Part shown: piece by piece, positions 1 through 5,196 of the stretch
Layout of the letters: every line of letters begins with the position of its first letter
Numbering within the stretch: position 1 is the first letter of the stretch
Assembly (NCBI GenBank): GCA_015231815.1
Contig: JADGAW010000052.1
Location: forward strand, 1 to 11,261
DNA length: 11,261 nt
Reading direction: 5' to 3'
Source: Nitrospinota bacterium
GTDB lineage: Bacteria > Nitrospinota_A > JADGAW01
Program-made: the position numbers and the translations under genes
Notes under the pieces: generated by a model
Told to the model about the DNA's origin: nothing
The model's input: only the letters and a program-made list of their open reading frames with translations
Database searches by the model: none

Positions 1-608
1 TTGGTTTTAATCCAAATATCGTTGTTGCAGGATATAAAAAAGAATTGCTGCTTAATCATTTAGAGGGAAATAATGCCGTTGAAATAGCCGTTCAGGAAGA
101 ACAAAAGGGAACCGCTCATGCCGTAATGCAGGTAACGCCCTTAAAAGACAAGCTTAAAGAAAACCTTATTGTTCTTATGGGGGATGTTCCCCTCTTATCC
201 CAAAAAACTATTCAGCAACTCGTTGATGTACACACAAAAAACAACGCCATAATTACTGTTCTTACCGCTCAAACAGAAGAACCCAGCGGTTATGGAAGAA
301 TTCTAAAAAACAGTAAGGGTAACGTTGTTGGTATTGTGGAGGAAAAGGACTGTACGGCAGAAGAACGGGAAATAAAAGAAATAAATTCAGGAATTTATAT
401 CTTCAATACCAGCTACCTTTTTGATAATTTATCGAAAATCAATAATGTTAATAAACAAAACGAGTTTTATTTAACGGATATTGTTAAAATAGCTTCCGAT
501 GAAGGGCAGGTCATTTCCTCTTTTTGTGTGGATGATGTTATGGAAATTACCGGAGTGAATAGCATTAACGACCTAGAACAACTTCAAAATCACCTCAATA
601 ACCAATAA
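1..608 (+). CDS. GlmU N-terminal-type sugar-nucleotidyltransferase, stand-alone (5' partial)
   Basis: The frame is open from base 3, so the gene begins upstream of the window and about 202 codons are visible. The protein matches the uridylyltransferase half of GlmU. It has EEQKGTAHAV (uracil/sugar contact region), the metal-binding LMGDVPLLS, then VEEKDCTAEEREIKEINSGIY, NEFYLTDIV and a final GVNS motif, all in GlmU order. In GlmU this domain makes UDP-GlcNAc from UTP and GlcNAc-1-phosphate in the cytoplasm. The protein stops right after the GVNS helix, where full GlmU continues into a left-handed beta-helix acetyltransferase. It is therefore a one-domain enzyme: UDP-GlcNAc pyrophosphorylase activity is plausible but another sugar-1-phosphate is possible. 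It leads a tight plus-strand run, with a CBS gene 12 bases downstream. The fold assignment is secure; the substrate is inference. Confidence 0.87.
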   Translation, partial: GFNPNIVVAGYKKELLLNHLEGNNAVEIAVQEEQKGTAHAVMQVTPLKDKLKENLIVLMGDVPLLSQKTIQQLVDVHTKNNAIITVLTAQTEEPSGYGRILKNSKGNVVGIVEEKDCTAEEREIKEINSGIYIFNTSYLFDNLSKINNVNKQNEFYLTDIVKIASDEGQVISSFCVDDVMEITGVNSINDLEQLQNHLNNQ

Positions 609-620
609 AGAAAGTAAACA

Positions 621-1094
621 ATGTTAAAAGCAAGCGATATTTTAAGTGATGAAATTTATAAAGTGAATGAAGATTCCTCCCTCAAGGATGTTTTTGATAT
701 TTTTTTAAAGGACAAACCTCACGGAATTTTTGTCGTTGATGAAAATGACCGGTTTTCTGGTGTTATTACTGAAAGTGATTTAATCGAACAGCAATCCTCG
801 TTACACTTACCAACTATTGTAAATCTTTTTGAAGGTGTTTTTGTCTTTGATAACCCCTTTAAGCTGGATCGGCAGTTTGAAAAAATGGCAGGAACAACTG
901 CCGGGGATATATGCAGTGAAGAGGTGTTGACAGTAAAGCCTGACGAAACTTTGCAGGAAATTGCAACCATGATGACTGATAAGAAAATTCACTTTCTTCC
1001 GGTAATTGATGATGAAAAAAATATTTTGGGAGTAGTTACAAAATATGAAATGATTACAGCAATGGCAAAAGAAGCCGGATATATCACAAAATAA
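621..1094 (+). CDS. Tandem CBS-domain protein
   Basis: A 157-residue cytoplasmic protein made of two CBS motifs, roughly residues 5-55 and 92-150, each with the typical ending (FSGVITESDL and ILGVVTKYEMI). A linker of about 35 residues rich in Phe and Lys (LPTIVNLFEGVFVFDNPF) separates them. CBS pairs form a Bateman module that commonly binds adenine nucleotides and acts as an energy or ligand sensor. Nothing else is fused to it, so it would have to act on a partner in trans. It begins 12 bases after the GlmU-like gene and ends 3 bases before the SYLF gene, so the three are probably co-transcribed. No strong Shine-Dalgarno precedes the ATG. Ligand and partner are unknown; regulation of the adjacent nucleotidyltransferase would be a guess. 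Confidence 0.88.
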   Translation: MLKASDILSDEIYKVNEDSSLKDVFDIFLKDKPHGIFVVDENDRFSGVITESDLIEQQSSLHLPTIVNLFEGVFVFDNPFKLDRQFEKMAGTTAGDICSEEVLTVKPDETLQEIATMMTDKKIHFLPVIDDEKNILGVVTKYEMITAMAKEAGYITK

Positions 1095-1097
1095 ATA

Positions 1098-1799
1098 ATG
1101 CAAACTCTTATGAAAAAAACCATTTGTTCTCTTTTTACTCTCTCCTTTATTCTTTTTACGACCCAATATGCGGTAGCCGATTCAAAAGCTGAACTTGACT
1201 GGTTAATTACTGACTCAGCCTATGTTCTTGATGAATGGGCAGAAAGAGGACAAAATCCCCTTCCTGATCACATCATGCAAAAAGCTACGGCAATTGCCGT
1301 TGTTCCGGCAATGGTAAAGGGAGGTCTTTTTGTTGCAATTTCCCACGGAACCGGAGTTGTTACAGTAAAAGACAGAATTTCAAAAAAATGGTCTCCCCCG
1401 GCATTTACTGAAATAACCGGAACCAGCGTTGGGTTTCAGGCAGGTTTTGAAAAGGTGGATTTAATTCTTGTTTTTGTTGGAAGAACCGCTCCACGAATGT
1501 TTCTTAAACGAAGCTTTAAGCTTGGCGTTGATATGGCAATAGTTGTTGCTAACGAAGGATTCAGAAAGGAAGTGGGTATGGATTATAAAATTGATTCGGG
1601 AACCTATTCCATGGCAAGAAGCAAGGGTATATTTGTTGGAATATCCTTCGAAGGTGCAACGATGGGAATTAGTGAAGAAAAAAATCAGGAATATTATGGT
1701 AAAAACGTTACCATTGATGATATTCTCTTTATGCAAAGTGTTAAAGATACCAAACAAATTCAACTTTTTCATAAAGTATTGAAGGACTTTCTTGATTAA
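1098..1799 (+). CDS. Exported SYLF-domain (Ysc84/DUF500) lipid-binding protein
   Basis: A 233-residue protein with a signal peptide: a Lys-Lys n-region, a hydrophobic stretch (SLFTLSFILF) and a likely cleavage after AVA near residue 27. The mature part is a SYLF domain: KATAIAVVPAMVKGGLFVAIS, then GTGVVTVKDR with KWSPPAF, the GFQAGFEKVDLILVF core, and SKGIFVGISFEGATMGI near the end. SYLF proteins bind phosphoinositides in eukaryotes. Bacterial members are mostly uncharacterised secreted or periplasmic proteins. The length is ordinary for a bacterial member. The ATG at 1098 follows the CBS stop by three bases; a second in-frame ATG at 1110 would give a more compact signal peptide and cannot be excluded. 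Neither has an obvious Shine-Dalgarno, so expression may depend on translation of the upstream gene. Confidence 0.88.
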   Translation: MQTLMKKTICSLFTLSFILFTTQYAVADSKAELDWLITDSAYVLDEWAERGQNPLPDHIMQKATAIAVVPAMVKGGLFVAISHGTGVVTVKDRISKKWSPPAFTEITGTSVGFQAGFEKVDLILVFVGRTAPRMFLKRSFKLGVDMAIVVANEGFRKEVGMDYKIDSGTYSMARSKGIFVGISFEGATMGISEEKNQEYYGKNVTIDDILFMQSVKDTKQIQLFHKVLKDFLD

Positions 1800-1829
1800 C
1801 TTCTACCGGTCATTTCTCTATCAACTCCT

Positions 1830-2498
1830 TTGAATAAACAAGCAATCATTCTCTTAAGCGGTGGACTCGATTCTGCCACTGCTCTCGCAATAGGTAAACA
1901 ATCAGGTTTTGACTTTTATGCTATTTCCTTTGATTATGGTCAACGACATAAGGTAGAGCTTGAAGCAGCAAAAAAGGTTGCAGCTTCTCTTGGAGTGCTG
2001 GAGCATAAAATCTTTCACATTGATATAAGCCAGTTTGGTGGTTCAGCTTTAACAGACCCTTCCATTAAAGTCCCGGAGCGAACTAACTGTGAAGAAATTG
2101 GGAAAGATATTCCTGTTACCTATGTTCCGGCAAGAAATACAATTTTTCTCTCAATAGCACTTGGTTGGGCAGAATCGTTGGGAATTACCAATATGTTTAT
2201 CGGAGCCAATATTGTTGATTATTCTGGATATCCTGATTGCAGACCCGAGTACATAAAAGCTTTTGAGAAAATGGCAAACCTTGCGACAAAATCAGGAGTC
2301 GAAGGGCAGGGCATTAAGGTTCATGCTCCCCTTATCAACCTCACGAAGGCAGAAATCATACAAAAAGGAATTGAGCTTGGTGTTGATTACTCCATTACCA
2401 TCTCCTGCTACAACCCGGATGATGCAGGAACCCCCTGTGGTAAATGTGATAGTTGCCTTCTCAGAGAAGCAGGTTTTAAAGAAGCTTTGAAGAATTAA
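1830..2498 (+). CDS. queC: 7-cyano-7-deazaguanine synthase QueC
   Basis: A full-length 222-residue QueC, which converts 7-carboxy-7-deazaguanine to preQ0 with ATP and ammonia on the route to queuosine. The N-terminus carries the PP-loop SGGLDS (residues 10-15). FDYGQRH (about 34-40), VPARNTIF and the YPDCRPEY segment follow. The C-terminus has the zinc site made by four cysteines in SCYNPDDAGTPCGKCDSC. The start is a TTG at 1830: upstream in frame there is only a stop at 1797 and no ATG or GTG, and no later start would keep the PP-loop. No Shine-Dalgarno is visible. The gene follows the SYLF gene by 30 bases on the same strand. A diverged copy of its last codons occurs at about 3722. Confidence 0.96.
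   Translation: MNKQAIILLSGGLDSATALAIGKQSGFDFYAISFDYGQRHKVELEAAKKVAASLGVLEHKIFHIDISQFGGSALTDPSIKVPERTNCEEIGKDIPVTYVPARNTIFLSIALGWAESLGITNMFIGANIVDYSGYPDCRPEYIKAFEKMANLATKSGVEGQGIKVHAPLINLTKAEIIQKGIELGVDYSITISCYNPDDAGTPCGKCDSCLLREAGFKEALKN
2466..2489 (+). repeat. Direct repeat copy 1: 3' end of queC
   Basis: These 24 bases encode Glu-Ala-Gly-Phe-Lys-Glu-Ala-Leu at the end of QueC and recur at 3722-3745 with 22 of 24 identical, including 15 uninterrupted bases (TTTAAAGAAGCTTTG). Both differences are third-position changes that keep Ala and Gly. The copies lie in the same orientation, about 1.26 kb apart, and bracket the HEPN/MNT genes and the decayed toxin-antitoxin remnants. Confidence 0.65.
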
Positions 2499-2569
2499 AT
2501 TCACAGAAAGAAATATAGGCTCATCAGGTAGGGGCTTAATAAACCATTAAATTTCAATTGATAGAAGAA

Positions 2570-2968
2570 TTATAGATTTCTCGCTTGTTCTTTCCGGACA
2601 ACGTTGAGGAAATCTTCTGTCTTTTGAAAGAAAAAGGAGAGGTCGTCAACAGAATCACAGGGGAAATCATACCTTCCTGTTGTGGCAAATGGAGTTAACT
2701 CATCAAGTTCATCAATATATTCCGGCAATTTTATGCTGTTTTCTTCTGCTAAACGAATAAGTTCCGCAATATCATGTATTTTTCCAAATGGTATTTCTCT
2801 ATATGAGAGCAAACTTTTGAGTGCTTTTTCAATTGCTTGTTGAAGGTGAAAGAGCAATGTTTCTTCAGCGATGTCATCATCATCAATATTTTTCCTCACA
2901 AGCATTAAATCTTGTTCCGCTTTCATAAGAAAAACCTTATGGATTGGCGGTTTATCGACAGTTTTCAT
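2570..2968 (-). CDS. HEPN-domain protein, partner of the MNT nucleotidyltransferase
   Basis: A 132-residue protein of the short HEPN family (PF05168 type): AEQDLMLVRKN on the first helix, HLQQAIEKALKSLL (the family's QA-EKALKALL motif), then GKIHDIAELI and a closing TGRYDFP segment. HEPN/MNT pairs often work as toxin and antitoxin, the HEPN partner being an RNase or tRNA-targeting toxin. The usual catalytic R-x4-6-H motif is not evident: the nearest Arg and His in SYREIPFGKIHD are seven residues apart. RNase activity is therefore doubtful. I chose the ATG at 2968 because AAGGAG lies 9 bases ahead of it (2978-2983); an upstream GTG at 2998 would add ten residues but lacks this support. The start overlaps the end of the MNT gene by 17 bases, indicating translational coupling. 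It converges on queC. Confidence 0.85.
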   Translation of the reverse strand: MKTVDKPPIHKVFLMKAEQDLMLVRKNIDDDDIAEETLLFHLQQAIEKALKSLLSYREIPFGKIHDIAELIRLAEENSIKLPEYIDELDELTPFATTGRYDFPCDSVDDLSFFFQKTEDFLNVVRKEQARNL

Positions 2969-3266
2969 ACAGCACGACTCCTTTACGGTCGATTTCACAG
3001 AGGATAGATCCTATCTGGTTTTTATAAAAATCATACTCATCTTCTGACGCAACTAAAATGTCAAATATTGTCCCTGGCTTTCGCAACAGCTTTCGCGCCT
3101 GATTTATATCTTTAAGCTTTGACTTAACTTTTTTTTTAATTACCAACAGGTCAATGTCGCTGTCCTTTTGAGGGTTACCAGAGGCATGGCTTCCAAAAAG
3201 AAGTATCCTTGACGCTTCCAAGGGTTTTAATTTTTGTACGATATTTTCTTTTAATGCCTGTTCCAT
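2952..3266 (-). CDS. Minimal nucleotidyltransferase (MNT/MntA-like), putative antitoxin
   Basis: A 104-residue minimal nucleotidyltransferase of the pol-beta superfamily. LLFGSHASGNPQKDSDIDLLV (residues about 22-42) fits GSx10DxD exactly, and a third acidic residue lies in FDILVASE, so the metal-binding triad is intact. In studied HEPN/MNT systems the MNT protein neutralises the HEPN toxin by AMPylating it. Here it is the first gene of a two-gene unit, with the HEPN gene overlapping its end. The ATG at 3266 has no good Shine-Dalgarno (a TATTTATAAATA stretch lies immediately upstream). The pair sits in a patch with remnants of another toxin-antitoxin module, which supports an accessory role. 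Role as antitoxin is family inference; a different nucleotide-transfer target is possible. Confidence 0.87.
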   Translation of the reverse strand: MEQALKENIVQKLKPLEASRILLFGSHASGNPQKDSDIDLLVIKKKVKSKLKDINQARKLLRKPGTIFDILVASEDEYDFYKNQIGSILCEIDRKGVVLYENCR

Positions 3267-3530
3267 TATTTATAAATAGGGAAATCAAAAATTAGGTTTT
3301 AAGCAATTGGCACTTTTGTGAGAATAAAAGCTTCATTTGACCAGTATAGTCGTTTCTGTTGTTTTCTATTTTTAGGCATTATATATTCTTTTTCATTTAT
3401 CTTCTGAAAAATCAGATTTTTTCCGGTTGAAGATCATTTCCAGATGCAGTTTCCCTAATATTCAGTTTTTTTATTCATGGTAAGAAACAAGGGCATATTT
3501 GTTGAAAAATCAATTGATTATTTTTACTTA
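3267..3530. other. Non-coding AT-rich spacer upstream of the MNT gene
   Basis: I find no convincing gene here. On the minus strand a 26-codon open frame (3299-3379) lies just ahead of the MNT gene, but it has no Shine-Dalgarno and no recognisable similarity. The promoter of the MNT/HEPN pair should lie in this stretch, though no good -35/-10 pair stands out. The right end holds the -35 of the plus-strand promoter at 3514. The rest may be decayed sequence like that just to its right. Confidence 0.6.
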
Positions 3531-3542
3531 AAAGTTTATATT
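3514..3542 (+). promoter_or_regulatory. Sigma-70-type promoter of the decayed toxin-antitoxin module
   Basis: TTGATT (3514-3519) and TATATT (3537-3542) are separated by exactly 17 bases, a good -35/-10 arrangement. The -10 overlaps the left arm of the inverted repeat at 3531-3558, the usual layout of an autoregulated antitoxin promoter. An antitoxin-like start codon with a Shine-Dalgarno follows about 27 bases further on. Confidence 0.55.
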
Positions 3543-3558
3543 TCGAAGTATAAACTTT
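3531..3558. promoter_or_regulatory. Perfect 10-bp inverted repeat, likely antitoxin operator
   Basis: Arms AAAGTTTATA (3531-3540) and TATAAACTTT (3549-3558) are perfectly complementary around TTTCGAAG, whose core TTCGAA is itself a palindrome. It lies across the -10 and the expected transcription start, just ahead of a Phd-like start codon. Phd/YefM antitoxins bind such palindromes to repress their own operon, so this is probably the operator of the lost module. No T-tract typical of a terminator follows. Confidence 0.6.
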
Positions 3559-3568
3559 AGTCGGAGGT

Positions 3569-3607
3569 ATGATGAAAGCAACTGCAAAAGACTTAATGTT
3601 TCATTAA
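3569..3607 (+). pseudogene. Remnant of a Phd/YefM-type antitoxin gene (N-terminus only)
   Basis: Behind GGAGG (3563-3567), two consecutive ATG codons at 3569 and 3572 open a frame reading MMKATAKDLMFH and then TAA at 3605. MKATAKDL.FH is the familiar N-terminus of many Phd-family antitoxins, normally followed by about 65 more residues (SKELLDTV..GEEV-like), which are absent. Promoter, operator and ribosome-binding site are intact but the coding part ends after 12 codons. It joins directly to a toxin tail in another frame, consistent with one internal deletion. Family recognition rests on a short stretch, so confidence is moderate. Confidence 0.6.
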
Positions 3608-3693
3608 ACAATCTTGCTTTGTATACAGCTAACGACAAACATTACCAGACAATAAAAGAGTTAAATCTTTGCAAATTCACTGTTGAATACTGA
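3607..3693 (+). pseudogene. Remnant of a PIN-domain (VapC-like) toxin gene (C-terminus only)
   Basis: Reading from 3607 the frame gives NNLALYTANDKHYQTIKELN followed by LCKFTVEY and a TGA at 3691. This resembles the C-terminal end of PIN-domain toxins: a hydrophobic strand, L-Y-T-x-N then K-H-(F/Y), then I-x-x-L-x-L before the stop. In intact proteins the Asn/Asp of this segment belongs to the nuclease fold; the first ~100 residues with the other acidic residues are missing. It lies immediately behind the antitoxin remnant and in a different frame, as expected if one deletion removed the antitoxin's C-terminus together with the toxin's N-terminus. It cannot make a functional nuclease. The call depends on a short motif. 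Confidence 0.55.
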
Positions 3694-3763
3694 CGTGGAT
3701 TATATTGTTCTATTGGTGTTTGAAGCTGGCTTTAAAGAAGCTTTGGGAAATAAATATGCTTGA
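3692..3763 (+). pseudogene. Duplicate relic of the queC 3' end
   Basis: In this frame the last codons read FEAGFKEALGNKYA and then TGA at 3761. They parallel the end of the QueC encoded at 1830-2498 (REAGFKEALKN, stop). The 24 bases at 3722-3745 match 2466-2489 at 22 positions and both differences are synonymous, which points to a diverged coding copy and not to a fresh duplication. Upstream of 3722 the likeness to queC (D..LL..EAGF) is weak, and no start or PP-loop is present. It may be the original queC end, displaced when the intervening DNA was inserted, or a relic of a second queC. Confidence 0.5.
3722..3745 (+). repeat. Direct repeat copy 2 (queC 3' end)
   Basis: Second copy of the 24-base element at 2466-2489, same orientation, two synonymous differences. 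Weaker likeness continues beyond it: a short AAT/TAAAT stretch and a shared GAAATATA about 25 bases further on in both places. It marks the right edge of the accessory patch, about 50 bases before the end of the M16 peptidase operon. Confidence 0.6.
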
Positions 3764-3769
3764 GAACTG

Positions 3770-3801
3770 AGAAATATAAAAGGTAACGGAGAGTTCGTTA
3801 C
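3770..3801 (-). terminator. Possible intrinsic terminator of the M16 peptidase operon
   Basis: Read on the minus strand, GTAACG and CGTTAC (plus-strand 3796-3801 and 3783-3788) can form a 6-bp stem with a 7-base loop, followed by CTTTTATATTT. The stem overlaps the stop codon of the M16 gene. It is short and its T-run is interrupted, so this is only a candidate. Confidence 0.4.
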
Positions 3802-5165
3802 TGAAAGGCTTTGATTATTTCCTGCTTACCCATTTTTTTCTCGTCCCCCACAATAACGATTTTATATTTTTCAGAACTTAAGTATTTTTGGGCAACTTCA
3901 AGTATATCTTTTCTGGTAACGGATTTAAGGTTATGAATATATCGTTCAAGGTAATCATTTCCAAGGTTGTGAAGACTTATTGCACCAAGGATATCAGCCA
4001 TCTTTCTGTTTGTATCAAGCTTCATGAAAAAACTTCCGGTGAGATATGACATAGCTTCCTCATACTCCTGAACAGTAACCTGTTTTTGCTTAATCTTGTT
4101 AATATGCTCCAAAATTCCCTGTAGGGCATCCTTAGCAGATTCATTCTTTGTTTGAATTGAAACAATAAAACTTCCCTCCTCAAGTCCGGTGGCAAAACTA
4201 CTGTAAATTCCATAGGTAAGCCCTTTACTGTCTCTTAAATCACTCAGAAGTCTTGAAGCAAAACCACCTCCACCAAGGATATAGTTCATTATTCTGATTT
4301 TGAAGAAATCAGGATTACTTCGGCTAATTCCCAGATGTCCAAAAATAATGTTTGCCTGAGTAATTTCCATCGGAATGAACGTTATCTCTTTATTGGTGAG
4401 TTCCTTGGGATTTTCTGGCAGGGTTGGCAGTTCTCCCTGTTTCCATTCACCAAAATATTTTTCCAGAAGGCTCAAAAGCTGTTTTTTATCAAAGTTTCCA
4501 ACAATGGAAAGGTAACTGTTGTTGGGTAAATAGTTTCTTTTGTAGAAGTCGGTAATATTATTTTGGGTTATTTTTTTTACCGATTCTATGGTGCCGTCTG
4601 CCGGATGAGAATAGGGGTGTTTATTATAAAGTTCCTTTAAAAAGGCTTTTCGTGCAATGGTACCGGGTTTTTCCTTTTGTCGAATAAGGTCAGCGATAAT
4701 TTCTTCCTTTTTTTGCTCAATTTCTTTGGTGGGAAAGGTCGGGTGTACAACAATCTGGCTAAAATAGTAGATTGCCTTATCCAAGTCTTTCGTTAAGGCT
4801 TCAAAATCCATATCGGCGGTATCTTTTTCAACTCCTGCTCCAAAGCTTGCTCCCATAAAATCGATTTCATCACTGAGCTTTTCTGCTGTGAAATCTTTCG
4901 TACCCATTTCAAGCAGTTCAGAGGTAAGGTTTGCAATACCGGTTTCTCCTTCTTTCTCCATGATAAGTCCTGCTTTTACCTTCAGGCTCATCGTGAGAAT
5001 TGGAATTTCCTGCCTTTGCAATAAATTAACCGTTAAGCCGTTTTTAAGTGTTACCGTTTCAAACTTTAGGTTTGCCGCCAAAGATGGTGTTGAATTAATT
5101 GACATCGTTATGATTAATAGAGGTAAAAGTCTCAATAAATATAATGCATTCTTGAATATCTGCAT
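3798..5165 (-). CDS. Exported M16 peptidase-family protein, non-zinc (R/Y) subunit
   Basis: A 455-residue M16B protein with an N-terminal hydrophobic signal segment (LLRLLPLLIITMSI) and likely cleavage after PSLA near residue 30. Where active members have HXXEH this one reads GIANLTSELLEMG (about 76-88), so it cannot bind zinc. It keeps the substrate-side motif: GGGGFASRLLSDLRDSKGLTYG (about 298-319), with the Arg and Tyr (R311, Y318) of the family's R/Y pair. In two-gene M16B enzymes the zinc subunit and the R/Y subunit form a heterodimer, and this gene lies 31 bases downstream of a zinc subunit. AGGAA at 5171-5175 precedes the ATG by 5 bases. It probably acts in the periplasm on peptides or small proteins; the substrate is unknown. 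Confidence 0.92.
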   Translation of the reverse strand: MQIFKNALYLLRLLPLLIITMSINSTPSLAANLKFETVTLKNGLTVNLLQRQEIPILTMSLKVKAGLIMEKEGETGIANLTSELLEMGTKDFTAEKLSDEIDFMGASFGAGVEKDTADMDFEALTKDLDKAIYYFSQIVVHPTFPTKEIEQKKEEIIADLIRQKEKPGTIARKAFLKELYNKHPYSHPADGTIESVKKITQNNITDFYKRNYLPNNSYLSIVGNFDKKQLLSLLEKYFGEWKQGELPTLPENPKELTNKEITFIPMEITQANIIFGHLGISRSNPDFFKIRIMNYILGGGGFASRLLSDLRDSKGLTYGIYSSFATGLEEGSFIVSIQTKNESAKDALQGILEHINKIKQKQVTVQEYEEAMSYLTGSFFMKLDTNRKMADILGAISLHNLGNDYLERYIHNLKSVTRKDILEVAQKYLSSEKYKIVIVGDEKKMGKQEIIKAFQ

Positions 5166-5196
5166 ATCTGTTCCTGGGTTGGGTTAATGGGGAAAG

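Noticed and set aside
807..1166. Long open frames antisense to the CBS and SYLF genes
   Set aside because: Their translations are rich in Phe, Ser, Cys and His without family motifs, and they are fully covered by convincing genes on the other strand.
2499..2569. Possible bidirectional terminator between convergent queC and HEPN genes
   Set aside because: No stem of useful length followed by a T-run could be found on either strand.
2969..2998. Upstream GTG start for the HEPN gene
   Set aside because: The AAGGAG at 2978-2983 points to the ATG at 2968, and the extra ten residues are not typical of the family.
3299..3379. Minus-strand 26-codon open frame (begins MPKNRKQQKRLYW) just ahead of the MNT gene
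   Set aside because: No Shine-Dalgarno, no recognisable family, AT-rich surroundings where short open frames are expected; at most a leader peptide or relic.
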